Positions 1 to 9,790 are shown, counted from the stretch's first letter. The stretch is 64,000 bases of DNA from Aestuariibius sp. HNIBRBA575 (GCF_040932005.1 NZ_CP162414.1:771501-835500), one strand, 5' to 3'. The notes: generated from the sequence alone by a model not told the origin. Numbers and translations are program-made.

Positions 1-342
1 TTCGACGTTGAATTTCTCCAACACGCCCATCTCTTCTAGCGCGAGGGACGTGTTCAGCCCGGTCTGGCCGCCCATGGTGGGCAGCAACGCATCTGGGCGT
101 TCTTTTTCGATGATTTTGGCCACAACTTCGGGTGTGATCGGTTCGATATAGGTCGCATCCGCAAGGCCCGGATCGGTCATGATCGTCGCCGGGTTTGAGT
201 TGACCAGAATGATCCGGAACCCTTCTTCGCGCAGGGCCTTACAGGCTTGGGCGCCGGAATAATCGAATTCGCAGGCTTGGCCGATGACAATAGGCCCCGC
301 TCCGATGATCATGATCGACTTGATGTCGGTTCTCTTCGGCAT
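1..342 (-). CDS. carB: Carbamoyl-phosphate synthase large subunit, N-terminal fragment
   Basis: Only the first 114 residues are in the window; the gene runs off the left edge. CarB makes carbamoyl phosphate from bicarbonate, ammonia (from CarA) and ATP for arginine and pyrimidine synthesis in the cytoplasm. The visible part begins [20 protein letters not shown], with the glycine-rich loop and the following [19 protein letters not shown] stretch typical of the first pre-ATP-grasp domain, and then reaches [12 protein letters not shown]. The start is the ATG at 340-342. About 115 bases without a gene separate it from the upstream membrane gene. Identity is very secure; nothing can be said about the rest of the protein. 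Confidence 0.96.
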   Translation of the reverse strand, partial: MPKRTDIKSIMIIGAGPIVIGQACEFDYSGAQACKALREEGFRIILVNSNPATIMTDPGLADATYIEPITPEVVAKIIEKERPDALLPTMGGQTGLNTSLALEEMGVLEKFNVE

Positions 343-457
343 GGCAGCGGCCCCTTTATGATGTCTGTGGCGGACACCCCCGTGTGTCCAAATTGTCCTG
401 CGTTATAGGGATGGCGCGGGCGGTTGCAAGGGGGCGTTGACGCCGGTTTGCGGGTTT

Positions 458-1726
458 TTAGCTGATCTTTGCCTGTTTGCGAAGGATTGCAACGACAAAC
501 GCCGTCGCAAGCAGGGTCAGACAGGCCAATGATGTGCCCTGAACCAGCAAAGGCGAGGGCGAAATGGCATCAATTTGCGCCATGATCGGCAAGGAAAGGG
601 GGGCAAACACCGCCAACAAGGTCAACGTTCCGGCCTTTTGCCCGAATCGGTCCAGCAAAACCGGGGCAAAGGCGGCAGGGGCCAGGTAGTGATAGACCCA
701 TGACAGCGGTGATATCAGGCTGACGGTGATCATCAGCACGGGCCAGATCAGTGGATCATCCTGCGATTTTGCCGCCAGCCAGGTGCAGCCCGCCAGTACC
801 ATCACCAACGCCAACCCCGACAGGGCCGACCACAGGGGGGGCTTGGCCATGATGTACCAGCCACCGGCTTGTGTCTCCACAAGCGCCGTATTGGACAGGG
901 CCGGGTCGATAAACAGGAACGCATCCGTGCAACAAAGCTGTGCGATCACCGGATCTATGGAAAAGTTCAATTTGCTGAGGAAAACCGTGTCTGAAATCGC
1001 CCCGATCTGGTGCAGGAACGTGGCATGTAACGGCCAGCCCGCCACCAAAACGGACAGGCCTGCCAATGCAGCGCCGGTGATTGTGAACCCAATCAAGGCG
1101 CGGGTTTTTCGGCGCGTCACCCAGAGCAGCGCGTAAAAGGCAGGTGTCAGTTTCAACGCCGCCGCCAACGCCATCACCGCGCCCCCTGATCGGGGTTGTT
1201 CATTATAAAGCCGCGACAAGGCCCAAACCGTCAGAAAACTGACCAGTATTTGCGGTTGATTGTCGCGCAGGGCCACTTGGCCGATATTCGTCGCGGCAAT
1301 TGCGACAATCCCGACAGATACAAAAACCACCGAGGGCAGGGTTGACCGGGTGGTGCGCCACGCCATGAATACCATTCCCCCGATCAAGGCTGGGTTGATC
1401 AGGCTGGCCACGCGCGCCAAGCTGTGAAAGGGCAGAATGTCGGTGAAAAATTGTGCAACCCACGCCCATAAAGGCGGGTAAATAAACGGAAAAACATCAT
1501 GGCTGTATCCTTGGGCCGTCATAAATTCCACCCAGCCTGAAGGGGGCAACATCGTGTATAGGCCACTATCCGCGGGATAAATCTGATCCAGCGCGCCCTC
1601 TGCGTAAAAATGGCCAGCCAACCATGTGGCCAACAAATCAGAGGACGGGGCCTGTGCTGAGGCCATAAAACTAAGGACCGCAAAGGCTGCGATCAGGATC
1701 AGGGCGGGGAATGTGTGGTTTGCCAT
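458..1726 (-). CDS. GT87-family (DUF2029) polytopic membrane glycosyltransferase-like protein
   Basis: 422 residues, mostly hydrophobic, with an N-terminal signal-anchor and about ten predicted membrane segments. It resembles the GT87/DUF2029 GT-C family, whose characterised actinobacterial members use polyprenyl-phosphate sugar donors on the outer face of the membrane; the sugar and acceptor here are unknown. Family-like features are an acidic patch just after the first segment (SSDLLATWLAGHFY), an IYPPLWAW motif near residue 80, and an LAAALKLTPAFY segment near residue 190. The gene at 3570-4799 is a clear paralogue sharing these landmarks in the same order, and the two bracket pabB-pabC. 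Start is the ATG at 1724-1726. Family assignment is fairly sure, substrate is not. Confidence 0.75.
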   Translation of the reverse strand: MANHTFPALILIAAFAVLSFMASAQAPSSDLLATWLAGHFYAEGALDQIYPADSGLYTMLPPSGWVEFMTAQGYSHDVFPFIYPPLWAWVAQFFTDILPFHSLARVASLINPALIGGMVFMAWRTTRSTLPSVVFVSVGIVAIAATNIGQVALRDNQPQILVSFLTVWALSRLYNEQPRSGGAVMALAAALKLTPAFYALLWVTRRKTRALIGFTITGAALAGLSVLVAGWPLHATFLHQIGAISDTVFLSKLNFSIDPVIAQLCCTDAFLFIDPALSNTALVETQAGGWYIMAKPPLWSALSGLALVMVLAGCTWLAAKSQDDPLIWPVLMITVSLISPLSWVYHYLAPAAFAPVLLDRFGQKAGTLTLLAVFAPLSLPIMAQIDAISPSPLLVQGTSLACLTLLATAFVVAILRKQAKIS

Positions 1727-1862
1727 AGCTGCGCGGCCTCTTTTTTATGTTGATACCGGGGCAGGGGGCAGGCTGGCAATGACGGAAAAACCACCCGATG
1801 CTACGTCTTTGGCCTGTCATTGGGCGCATGGCGTAATATATGTCGGCGAGAACAAGGAATGA

Positions 1863-3002
1863 ATGACGTTGGATATCCGGTTTGACATAGGCCCCAATGG
1901 CCCCGGCGATTGGTTTCGCGCGCCCCTGCACCTGATCGAGGCATGGGATGCGGCGGATGTGCCTGATGCCTTGGCTGCGCTGGATCGCGCGCGTGCGGAA
2001 GGGCACTGGCTGGCGGGGTATTGTTCCTATGAACTGGGATATGCGCTGGAATCCTGTTTGACCCGGTTGATGCCAAACAATCGCAAGGTGCCCCTCATTC
2101 GGTTTGGGGTCTATGACGCGCCGCAGATGCAGGAATTGGCAAATGGGCCTGGGCAATTTGGGCCGTTGCAGCCCCATTGGGACCAATCCCAGTACCGGGC
2201 CGCATTTGACACTGCGCATGCCTATATCCGGGCGGGTGATATTTATCAGGTGAACCTGACCTTCCCGCTGAGCTGCACGGTGACGGGCACGTCACAGGCG
2301 CTTTATACGGGGTTGATGGATCAGCAATCGGTTGGTTACGGCGTGTTGATCGAACAGGACGGCGCGCCGGATTTACTGTGCCGATCCCCTGAATTGTTTT
2401 TCCGCCTTGGTCGGGACGGCCAGATCGAAACCCTGCCAATGAAGGGCACGCAGCCGCGCGGCGACACGCCCCAGCAGGATCAGGACAATATCGCATTCCT
2501 GCAAAGTGACGAAAAAAATCAGGCCGAAAACCTGATGATCGTGGATTTGTTGCGCAATGATCTAAGCCGCGTTTCTGAATTGGGCAGCGTCAAAGTGCCG
2601 GACCTGTTTACGGTGCAAAGCTTTGAAACGGTGCATCAAATGGTCAGTCGGGTCACCGCCCAGCTGATGCCCGATCTGGGGCTGGGGGATGTGCTGCGCG
2701 CGATTTATCCCTGCGGGTCCATCACCGGTGCGCCCAAAATTCGCGCGATGGAAATCATTGACGAATTGGAGCCACAGCCCCGCGATGCCTATTGTGGCAC
2801 GGTGGGTTGGGTTGCGCCGGATGGGCGGGCTACATTTAACGTCGCCATTCGCACGCTGATGGTCGAAGGTGACGGGGATAATCGCACCGCAACGCTGAAT
2901 GTGGGCGGCGGCGTGGTCTATGACAGTCAGGCGGCTGGCGAATACGAAGAGGCGCTATGGAAAACCCGATTTGCCCAAAAGGCGACCCAGACTTTCGATT
3001 GA
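1863..3002 (+). CDS. pabB: Aminodeoxychorismate synthase component I
   Basis: 379 residues. PabB converts chorismate plus ammonia (from a PabA glutaminase, not in this window) to 4-amino-4-deoxychorismate in the p-aminobenzoate branch of folate synthesis. It has the chorismate-binding fold of the anthranilate-synthase family: LPMKGTQPRG near residue 198, SDEKNQAENLMIVDLLRNDL near 215-235, the signature GSITGAPKIRAMEIIDELE near 290 and a C-terminal LNVGGGVVYDS. Like other alphaproteobacterial PabB it lacks a long N-terminal extension. The ATG at 1863 follows AAGGAA. pabC starts 46 bases before its end in another frame, so the two are translationally coupled. PabB is preferred over TrpE because of length and the downstream pabC. 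Confidence 0.9.
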   Translation: MTLDIRFDIGPNGPGDWFRAPLHLIEAWDAADVPDALAALDRARAEGHWLAGYCSYELGYALESCLTRLMPNNRKVPLIRFGVYDAPQMQELANGPGQFGPLQPHWDQSQYRAAFDTAHAYIRAGDIYQVNLTFPLSCTVTGTSQALYTGLMDQQSVGYGVLIEQDGAPDLLCRSPELFFRLGRDGQIETLPMKGTQPRGDTPQQDQDNIAFLQSDEKNQAENLMIVDLLRNDLSRVSELGSVKVPDLFTVQSFETVHQMVSRVTAQLMPDLGLGDVLRAIYPCGSITGAPKIRAMEIIDELEPQPRDAYCGTVGWVAPDGRATFNVAIRTLMVEGDGDNRTATLNVGGGVVYDSQAAGEYEEALWKTRFAQKATQTFD

Positions 3003-3592
3003 TCGAAACCTTTGGGATCTATCCCGACTCCGGTGCGCGCCATCTGGATCGGCATCTGCGACGTATGGCGCGGTCGGCGGGGATTTTGGGCCTGCCGTTT
3101 GATCTGAACACGGCCCAAGCCCGGATCGCAGAATTGGTAGAATTGCATGTGGATGGCCCGACACGTTGCCGTCTGACACTGACGGTTGATGGGCGGTTCG
3201 ATCTGACACAGGCTCCGCTGGCCGCCAATCCTGATATCTGGCGTGTCGCGATTGCCCCCAATCGGCTTCATTCACAGGACCCTTGGCTGGCCCATAAAAC
3301 CAGCCGCCGTGCGATCTATGACGCGGCGCGAGCGCATATCCCTGACGGGGTGGACGAACTGGTTTTTCTCAATGAACGCGACGAGATTTGCGAAGGCACC
3401 ATCACCAACCTGTTTCTGGTGGATCAAAAACGAACACCGGCGCTGACATGTGGTGTTTTGCCGGGGATCCAGCGGGAAATCGCCTTGGAACAAGGGTATT
3501 CAGAGGCGATTGTGACCCTGTCAGATTTGCAGAATGGGGGCTTTATGATGGGCAATTCGTTGCGTGGGTTTATTTCGGCGGCGTTAGTTTAA
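2957..3592 (+). CDS. pabC: Class IV aminotransferase, probable aminodeoxychorismate lyase
   Basis: 211 residues of PLP fold type IV. The partner of PabB, it should eliminate pyruvate from aminodeoxychorismate to give p-aminobenzoate. Visible features: LIETFGIYPDSGARHLDRHL at residues 14-33, the probable Schiff-base lysine in WLAHKTSRR, NERDEICEGTITNLFL near 138-153, and the C-terminal GNSLRGFISA. It is shorter than E. coli PabC (about 270 residues) because the N-terminal strands are abbreviated, as in the PabC-like proteins of many alphaproteobacteria. The start lies inside pabB, and the stop (3590-3592) overlaps the convergent GT87 gene by 23 bases. Confidence 0.85.
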   Translation: MENPICPKGDPDFRLIETFGIYPDSGARHLDRHLRRMARSAGILGLPFDLNTAQARIAELVELHVDGPTRCRLTLTVDGRFDLTQAPLAANPDIWRVAIAPNRLHSQDPWLAHKTSRRAIYDAARAHIPDGVDELVFLNERDEICEGTITNLFLVDQKRTPALTCGVLPGIQREIALEQGYSEAIVTLSDLQNGGFMMGNSLRGFISAALV

Positions 3593-4799
3593 ACGTCAGC
3601 CCCAACAGCCCCAACAGCGTGATCACCGCGATCAAGCTTTGAGGGAAAGGAATATGGGACGTGGCCAAATCCAGTTGAAACAGCTGAAAAGACAGGCCAA
3701 TGCCCGCGATCACCACTGCACCAATCGCCACGTGTTTGGGAAGGCGCGTGATCAATCCCGGCAGCAGCGATAGCGGCCCAATCGCATAAAGCGCCCATGA
3801 CAGCGGATCCGCCAGCACCAAAATAAGCCAAAGCCCCAGCAAACGAATGAACAGCCGACCGGGGATATCGCGCGTATGCCACAGCAACAGCGCAGTACCG
3901 GGCACAAACAGCAACAACGCCACGCCACGCCCGACCGATGAATGGGGCAGCAATAGAAATTCCTGGCCCGTTTCAAACGCAATCCCGGCAATGACATACT
4001 GCAATTGCGTGATCGCGCCTGCGATCGAATAGCTGGAATTGCTCAGCACCTGATCCGCGGAACCCAGACGGGAAATCTGCGCGACGAAATCCAGATGCAG
4101 CGCCACACCGCCAATCAGAATACTGCCCAGCAATAGCACCGCCCCTGTCAGCGCACAGGCAAAAAACGCCCGCCAATTTCGATCCGCAAGGAATATGATC
4201 ACAAAAAACGCCGGGCTGAGTTTGATCGCCGCCGCAAAGGCCAGCAACGCCCCCGCGCTGGCCATACGGCCCAAACTATATCGTTCAAACGCGGCCATGA
4301 TCAGAAATGTCACAAAGATATGCGGCTGGTGCTGAAAATGCGCAAAGACAAAGGCAAAGGCGGTCAAGGCGATCGCAACACTCACGCTGGTCCATGTCAT
4401 GAAATCCGGGCGACGCGCCGCGATCCGCCACGCCAAAACAAACGTGGCGGCGGAACAAGCAATGTTGAACACCAAAGCCGCGGTGAAAAACGCCGTTGGC
4501 GACACCAATTTTGCTATCGGACTTAGGATCATTGCGGTGAACGGTGGGTAAATATAGGGCAGGATCAATTCATCGCCATGCCCCAATTCAGTGGCCATTT
4601 GCCGCCAGACCGGATCATCCACGGATCGGCCGAAAAAACCTTCGGGGGCGGTGTAAATGTGATCCACAAATCCAAGCCCATAGGCCCGCGCGCCAAAGTA
4701 AACCGCGCTGAGGTCAGGGGGCCATAACCCCTGCAGGCTGACAAACGCAGTCACAGACGCAATCAAAAGCAATAAAATGGGCAAACGAACCGTGGACAA
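3570..4799 (-). CDS. GT87-family (DUF2029) membrane glycosyltransferase-like protein, paralogue
   Basis: 409 residues, about ten membrane segments. It aligns along its length with the protein at 458-1726: PPDLSAVYFGARAYGLGFVD near residue 27, LPYIYPPFTAMIL near 80, HFQHQPHIFVTFL near 155, AFAAAIKLSPAFFVI near 190. It is presumably a GT-C type enzyme or an inactive relative with unknown donor and acceptor. Its last residues (GLTFKLTPPK, then TAA at 3570-3572) are read through the 3' end of pabC, a 23-base tail-to-tail overlap with no room for a separate terminator. The 192 bases between its start and aspS hold the aspS promoter. Confidence 0.75.
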   Translation of the reverse strand: MSTVRLPILLLLIASVTAFVSLQGLWPPDLSAVYFGARAYGLGFVDHIYTAPEGFFGRSVDDPVWRQMATELGHGDELILPYIYPPFTAMILSPIAKLVSPTAFFTAALVFNIACSAATFVLAWRIAARRPDFMTWTSVSVAIALTAFAFVFAHFQHQPHIFVTFLIMAAFERYSLGRMASAGALLAFAAAIKLSPAFFVIIFLADRNWRAFFACALTGAVLLLGSILIGGVALHLDFVAQISRLGSADQVLSNSSYSIAGAITQLQYVIAGIAFETGQEFLLLPHSSVGRGVALLLFVPGTALLLWHTRDIPGRLFIRLLGLWLILVLADPLSWALYAIGPLSLLPGLITRLPKHVAIGAVVIAGIGLSFQLFQLDLATSHIPFPQSLIAVITLLGLLGLTFKLTPPK

Positions 4800-4930
4800 T
4801 ATGACAACCTAAGCGCAAAAATTTCACCCAAGATGGCGGTTTCCCAAGGTTTGAGCAAGCATTCGGGCGAGTTTGAGGCGATGTTCCTCACCTTAGAGGT
4901 GATTTGGCGCAACAAAGCCTTGCTCGGCGC

Positions 4931-4959
4931 TTGACTTCCCCTGCCCATCGCCCTTTATC
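4931..4959 (+). promoter_or_regulatory. Probable housekeeping promoter of aspS
   Basis: TTGACT (4931-4936) and TTTATC (4954-4959) are separated by exactly 17 bases, close to sigma-70 consensus. Transcription would begin near 4966, giving a leader of about 26 bases before the aspS ATG at 4992, with GAGGGGA as ribosome-binding site. Inferred from spacing and match only. Confidence 0.65.
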
Positions 4960-4991
4960 GCAACGACCGTTTTTTCCCGAGGGGACCTATC

Positions 4992-6770
4992 ATGCACGCC
5001 TATCGCAGTCATACCTGTGCCGACCTGAACAAATCCAATGTGGGCGATGATATTCGTCTGTCTGGTTGGGTGCATCGCGTCCGCGATCACGGCGGCGTGC
5101 TGTTCATCGATCTGCGCGACCATTTTGGCATCACCCAAGTGATCGCCGACGCCGACAGCCCGGCCTTTGCCGATCTGGAAAAGGTGCGCAGCGAATGGTG
5201 TATCCGCATCGACGGCAATGTGCTGGCGCGCGACGAAAGCCTGATCAACCCCAACCTGCCCACCGGCGAAATCGAAGTGTTCGCCCGTGAATTGGAAGTG
5301 TTGGGCGCGTCAGAAGAGCTGCCTTTGATGGTGTTTGGCGATCAGGAATACCCAGAAGAAACCCGCCTGAAATACCGCTATCTGGACCTGCGCCGTCAGG
5401 TGATGCAGGACAACATGAAAATGCGTTCTGACGTTGTGGCGTCGATGCGCAAACGGATGTGGGACAAGGGTTTCCGCGAATATCAGACGCCAATTATCAC
5501 AGCGTCCAGCCCAGAAGGTGCGCGCGATTTTCTGGTGCCGTCCCGTCTGCATCCCGGCAAATTCTACGCGCTGCCACAAGCGCCTCAGCAGTTCAAACAG
5601 CTGATCATGATGTCGGGTTTCGACAAATATTTCCAGATCGCGCCGTGTTTCCGCGACGAAGATCCGCGCGCAGACCGCTCGCCTACTGATTTCTATCAGC
5701 TTGATCTGGAAATGAGCTTTGTTGAGCAGCAGGACATTTTCGACACAATCGAACCGGTTCTGGCCGGTGTGTTCAAAGAGTTCGGCGGCGGCAAAAAGGT
5801 CGACACCGACTGGCCGCAGATTTCCTATCGCGACGCGGCGCTGTGGTATGGGTCCGACAAACCCGACCTGCGTAACCCGATCAAAATGCAGGTTGTGTCC
5901 GAACATTTCGCTGGGTCTGGTTTCGCGATTTTTGCCAAATTGCTGGAAAACGAAGGCACACAAATCCGCGCCATTCCCGCCCCCAAAGGTGGGTCGCGTA
6001 AATTCTGTGACCGCATGAACAAATTTGCCCAAGGCGAAGGTCTGCCGGGCATGGGCTATATTTTCTGGCGCGACCAAGGCGAGGGCATGGAAGCCGCCGG
6101 TCCGCTGGCCAAAAACATCGGCCCCGAACGCACCGAAGCCATCCGCCAACAGCTGGGTCTGGGCGTGGGGGACGCGGCGTTTTTCCTAGGCGGTAAACCT
6201 GACGCATTCGAAAAAGTTGCAGGGCGCGCCCGTGATGTGATCGGCGAAGAGCTGGGCCTGACCGATAAAGACCGGTTTGCCTTTGCGTGGATCGTTGATT
6301 TCCCGATCTATGAACAGGACGAAGAAACCGGCAAAATCGATTTTGAACATAACCCATTCTCCATGCCCCAAGGTGGCATGGAGGCGCTGAACGGCAATCC
6401 GCTGGACGTGCTGGGCTATCAATATGATCTGGCCTGTAACGGCTATGAATTGGTATCGGGCGCGATCCGCAACCACCGCCCGGAAATCATGTTCAAAGCG
6501 TTTGAAATCGCAGGCTACGGCAAAGAAGAGGTCGAAAACCGCTTTGGGGCTTTGGTCAATGCGTTCCAATACGGCGCCCCACCACACGGCGGTTGTGCCG
6601 CTGGGATCGACCGGATTGTGATGCTGCTGGCCGAACAATCCAACATCCGCGAAGTGATGATGTTCCCGATGAACCAACGCGCAGAGGATCTGATGATGAA
6701 CGCCCCCTCAGAGCCGCAAAACGAACAAATGCGCGAATTGAACCTGCGGTCCCTGCCACCAGAGGCCTAA
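4992..6770 (+). CDS. aspS: Aspartyl-tRNA synthetase
   Basis: 592 residues, normal length for the bacterial class IIb enzyme that charges tRNA with aspartate. Domains in order: OB-fold anticodon-binding region ([20 protein letters not shown], residues 24-43), class II catalytic core with motif 1 around YRYLDLRR, motif 2 in [21 protein letters not shown] near 220, the bacterial GAD insertion (roughly 290-420), and motif 3 near the C-terminus ([14 protein letters not shown]). It is a single-gene transcription unit with its own promoter (4931-4959) and terminator (6793-6822). Whether it also charges tRNA-Asn cannot be told here. Confidence 0.98.
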   Translation: MHAYRSHTCADLNKSNVGDDIRLSGWVHRVRDHGGVLFIDLRDHFGITQVIADADSPAFADLEKVRSEWCIRIDGNVLARDESLINPNLPTGEIEVFARELEVLGASEELPLMVFGDQEYPEETRLKYRYLDLRRQVMQDNMKMRSDVVASMRKRMWDKGFREYQTPIITASSPEGARDFLVPSRLHPGKFYALPQAPQQFKQLIMMSGFDKYFQIAPCFRDEDPRADRSPTDFYQLDLEMSFVEQQDIFDTIEPVLAGVFKEFGGGKKVDTDWPQISYRDAALWYGSDKPDLRNPIKMQVVSEHFAGSGFAIFAKLLENEGTQIRAIPAPKGGSRKFCDRMNKFAQGEGLPGMGYIFWRDQGEGMEAAGPLAKNIGPERTEAIRQQLGLGVGDAAFFLGGKPDAFEKVAGRARDVIGEELGLTDKDRFAFAWIVDFPIYEQDEETGKIDFEHNPFSMPQGGMEALNGNPLDVLGYQYDLACNGYELVSGAIRNHRPEIMFKAFEIAGYGKEEVENRFGALVNAFQYGAPPHGGCAAGIDRIVMLLAEQSNIREVMMFPMNQRAEDLMMNAPSEPQNEQMRELNLRSLPPEA

Positions 6771-6792
6771 ATCAACTGCGCAATGAACAAGC

Positions 6793-6822
6793 AAAGGCGG
6801 GCCATGGCTCGCCTTTCTTTTT
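6793..6822 (+). terminator. Rho-independent terminator after aspS
   Basis: AAAGGCG and CGCCTTT form a 7-bp stem that can be extended inward through a G-U pair, around GGCCATGGCT, followed at once by CTTTTT. It lies 22 bases after the aspS stop codon. Confidence 0.85.
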
Positions 6823-6921
6823 GCGGAAATCAGCCGATGGGAATTTCTGGCAAAATTTGCGCCGGACCTGTTGCAGGATTACGTTATAAGGGCACCATAC
6901 GTATCCAGAATAGGAACGACG

Positions 6922-8301
6922 ATGCCCTTTGATCCCACACTTGCCGCGACCCGATTTGGGATCGGATTGTCCCCTGATCTGGCGGCCCCGACATCTGTTT
7001 CTGACATCATGACGCAATTGCGCGGCCCAGATCACGGGGCCCAAGCGTTTGAAATCCCTAAATTTGCGGATGTGACGCCCCATGTCAGCACCTATTTGCG
7101 GCTGCACCGCGCCCGTGTTCAGGCCCGTGGCACAGACCAAGAACAGGCCACCCAAGAGGCGTTTCAGGAATTGCGATCCCAAGGGCGGGCGGTGCGTGAA
7201 CGTCACTTTCGGGCGACACTGGCGCGTTGGACCCATAACCCGGATGGATTTCGCGAACGTTTGGCCGCATTCTGGGGGGATCATTTCACCGTTGTGTCCC
7301 GCAATGGGCAAACCGCCCATATGGTGCAACCCTACATAGAAGAAGCAATTCGCCCGCATTTGACGGGGTCGTTTTCGCAGATGTTACGCGCCTGCATTTT
7401 GCATCCGATGATGCTGCGATATCTGGATCAAATCCGATCGATGGGCCCCAACAGTCCAGCCGCACTTGAACGGGGTGCGGGGCTGAACGAAAACCTCGCG
7501 CGTGAAGTGCTGGAACTGCATACATTGGGCGTGGATGGTCCCTATACGCAGCATGACGTGCGCCAATTGGCCGAACTTTTTACCGGGCTTAGCTACAATC
7601 CCAGCAAAGGTTTCGTGTTTCGACCGCCCTTTGCAGAACCGGGCGCGGAAACCGTTTTGGGGCAGGATTACGGGGGCGGCGCGGCCGCGTTAGACCCGAT
7701 TTTGCAGGTGTTGGATGATCTGGCGACCCACCCGGCCACCGCGCGTCATATCGCCCAAAAACTGGCGGTGCATTTCGTGTCTGACACGCCCTCTGATCGG
7801 TTGGTTTCTGAATTGGAACACGTGTTTAACCAAACAGGCGGGGATATGGGGCAGATGTACGAAGCGATGCTCAACCATCCTGAATCGTGGTCGCCCGATC
7901 CAGTGAAAATCCGCCAGCCATTCGAATATATCTGTGCATCCATGCGGGCGCTGGCGGTGCCCGCAGACCGGATTTTGGGCCTGACCCGGCAGGAAATTTT
8001 GCGCGGATTCTATCACCCGATGCAGCTGATGGGGCAAACTTGGCAGCACCCGTTAGGACCAGATGGCTGGCCAGAAGAGCCCCTGGCCTGGATCACCCCA
8101 CGAGGCATGGCCGCCCGGATCAATTGGGCAATGAACGTGCCGCAATTCCTTAATAACACGCTGCCAGATCCACGGGATTTTGTGAAAACGGCGCTTGGGA
8201 AATACGCCCCCCAAGAGGTTGTTTTTGCAGCCAATTCCGCAGAAGCGCGATCCGAAGGGATCGGGCTTGTTTTGGCGTCAGCCGCGTTCAACAAAAGGTA
8301 A
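6922..8301 (+). CDS. DUF1800 family protein
   Basis: 459 residues from the ATG at 6922, which has AGGAA five bases upstream; the reading frame is open further back, but the family-typical N-terminus MPFDPTLAATRFGIGLSPDL fits this start. DUF1800 proteins have no established biochemical role. They are nearly always encoded next to a DUF1501 protein, as here with a 5-base gap, and the two are presumed to act together outside the cytoplasm. Family-like segments are WTHNPDGFRERLAAFWGDHF near residue 100, ENLAREVLELHTLGVDGPYT near 190 and a C-terminal LVLASAAFNKR. No signal peptide is evident, so export, if any, might depend on the Tat-bearing partner. Confidence 0.88.
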   Translation: MPFDPTLAATRFGIGLSPDLAAPTSVSDIMTQLRGPDHGAQAFEIPKFADVTPHVSTYLRLHRARVQARGTDQEQATQEAFQELRSQGRAVRERHFRATLARWTHNPDGFRERLAAFWGDHFTVVSRNGQTAHMVQPYIEEAIRPHLTGSFSQMLRACILHPMMLRYLDQIRSMGPNSPAALERGAGLNENLAREVLELHTLGVDGPYTQHDVRQLAELFTGLSYNPSKGFVFRPPFAEPGAETVLGQDYGGGAAALDPILQVLDDLATHPATARHIAQKLAVHFVSDTPSDRLVSELEHVFNQTGGDMGQMYEAMLNHPESWSPDPVKIRQPFEYICASMRALAVPADRILGLTRQEILRGFYHPMQLMGQTWQHPLGPDGWPEEPLAWITPRGMAARINWAMNVPQFLNNTLPDPRDFVKTALGKYAPQEVVFAANSAEARSEGIGLVLASAAFNKR

Positions 8302-8306
8302 ATGGC

Positions 8307-9533
8307 ATGACAAACGATGTGTGCAGACGCAAATTTTTGATGCGCGGCGCAGCACTTGGATGTTCGGCGGCCGCCAGCCCGTTGATCACTCCGATCGCAT
8401 TGGCCAATGCCCCATGGGACACGCGGTTGGTCGTGATCGTGTTGCGCGGTGGCATGGATGGGCTGGACGTCGTGCAGCCCTATGGTGATCCGGCAATGGC
8501 GGCGCTGCGGCCAAACCTGAAAACCGGACAGGCGGCTGATGCGCTTGATCTGGATGGGTTTTATGCGATGCATCCGTCACTGGCGCCTATTTATCCATTG
8601 TGGCAGGCCGGTCAGCTGGGATTTGTGCACGCAGTTTCAACGCCTTATCGCGACAAACGCAGCCATTTTGACGGGCAGGACATCCTAGAAGCAGGGATCA
8701 CAAATCTGGGACAGGGCGTGCGGGATGGGTGGCTAAATCGGCTGCTGCAGGTGACGCCGGGGATCGAAACGGAAACCGCTTTTGCTGTTGGGCGGGAACG
8801 GATGCTGATCCTAGAAGGGGATGCACCAAGTTCGGCTTGGGCCCCGCGATCTGAGCTGGATCTGAGCCCGCAGGCCGAACGTTTATTGGAACTGATCTAT
8901 CACGACGACCCCTTGTTCAGAGAGGCATCGCGCGATGCGTTGCTGATCGCGGGGGACGTGGCGGCGCAGGCGGATTTGGCCAGCGAAACCGAAGAAATGC
9001 TGGCGGACAATCCGATGATGGGGGCGGTGCGCCCCAATATTGCACATGTTCAACTGGCAGAATTTGCCGCGTCCCGGCTGCGCGGCGACACGCGTATCGC
9101 CTCGTTTTCATTGAATGGGTGGGATACCCATAATGGGCAAAAACGCGGCATCGGAAATGCATTGCGGGCCTTGTCAGAAACGATTTTGACCTTGCAGGCG
9201 GGGCTGGGGGCGCAATGGGGCAAAACGGCCGTGATTTGCATGACCGAATTTGGCCGCACGGCCCGGGAAAATGGGACCAATGGGACCGATCATGGGACCG
9301 GTGGCGCGATGGTTTTGGCCGGGGGCGCTGTGCGGGGGGGGCGCGTGGTCACGGATTGGCCGGGATTGTCCGACGCGGATTTATATGCCGGGCGTGATTT
9401 GATGCCAACACGCGATGTGCGGGCCATCGCCGGCTGGGCGCTGAGGGATATGATCGGGATGTCGGTGCCGAATATTGAAAATATCGTGTTTCCGGGTGTT
9501 GAACTGGGGCAAAATCCTGGAATCATATTGTAA
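8307..9533 (+). CDS. DUF1501 family protein with Tat signal
   Basis: 408 residues. The N-terminus carries a twin-arginine motif (CRRKFLMRGA) followed by a hydrophobic, alanine-rich stretch ending near ALANA, so it is predicted to be exported folded by the Tat system. DUF1501 is distantly related to alkaline-phosphatase/sulfatase folds. Visible segments are VIVLRGGMDGLDVVQPYGD near residue 40, a SFSLNGWDTHNGQ segment near 270, and ICMTEFGRTARENGTNGTDH near 310. It forms an operon with the DUF1800 gene. Function is unknown beyond the conserved pairing. Confidence 0.88.
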   Translation: MTNDVCRRKFLMRGAALGCSAAASPLITPIALANAPWDTRLVVIVLRGGMDGLDVVQPYGDPAMAALRPNLKTGQAADALDLDGFYAMHPSLAPIYPLWQAGQLGFVHAVSTPYRDKRSHFDGQDILEAGITNLGQGVRDGWLNRLLQVTPGIETETAFAVGRERMLILEGDAPSSAWAPRSELDLSPQAERLLELIYHDDPLFREASRDALLIAGDVAAQADLASETEEMLADNPMMGAVRPNIAHVQLAEFAASRLRGDTRIASFSLNGWDTHNGQKRGIGNALRALSETILTLQAGLGAQWGKTAVICMTEFGRTARENGTNGTDHGTGGAMVLAGGAVRGGRVVTDWPGLSDADLYAGRDLMPTRDVRAIAGWALRDMIGMSVPNIENIVFPGVELGQNPGIIL

Positions 9534-9549
9534 GGCGAATAGGGTTTGG

Positions 9550-9599
9550 CGGGCCTTTGTACGAAAGAAAGGCCCGGCACGTCGTGCGGTTGACCGCAG
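9550..9599. other. Cluster of hairpins between convergent genes
   Basis: A 9-bp perfect stem CGGGCCTTT/AAAGGCCCG (9550-9576) is followed by two short palindromes, GCACG/CGTGC and GCGGT/ACCGC. It lies between the convergent DUF1501 and pilin-like genes. There is no T-tract on either side, so it is either a weak bidirectional terminator or an mRNA-stabilising structure. Confidence 0.5.
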
Positions 9600-9604
9600 A
9601 TTGA

Positions 9605-9790
9605 TCAGCCGCCGTCGGTTTGACGAGCTTCGATAATATCGGCTGTGTTGTCGGCCATATTGCGCGTACTCGGAGAAACGGCCGCCATAATCGCCGCGCC
9701 CAGCAACACAATCCCAGCGGTCAAAACCAACCAGTCGATTGTTGTATTACCGTCTTCGTCACTCCAAAAGCGTTCAATAAAATTCGCCAT
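9605..9790 (-). CDS. Small Flp/pilin-like membrane protein
   Basis: 61 residues. A short charged leader (MANFIERFWSDEDG) ends in glycine before NTTIDWLVLTAGIVLLGAA, the layout of Flp-type prepilins, which are cut after the glycine by a TadV-like peptidase. Position +5 after the glycine is aspartate rather than the usual glutamate, and a tryptophan follows. No tad assembly genes are nearby, so this is an orphan pilin-like gene, a common arrangement in Rhodobacterales. Alternatively it is simply a small single-span membrane protein. The C-terminal tail (SPSTRNMADNTADII) is polar. Confidence 0.7.
   Translation of the reverse strand: MANFIERFWSDEDGNTTIDWLVLTAGIVLLGAAIMAAVSPSTRNMADNTADIIEARQTDGG

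Noticed and set aside
5310..6149. 279-codon open frame antisense to aspS
   Set aside because: It mirrors the codon structure of aspS on the other strand, has no family-like sequence, and lies wholly inside a secure gene.
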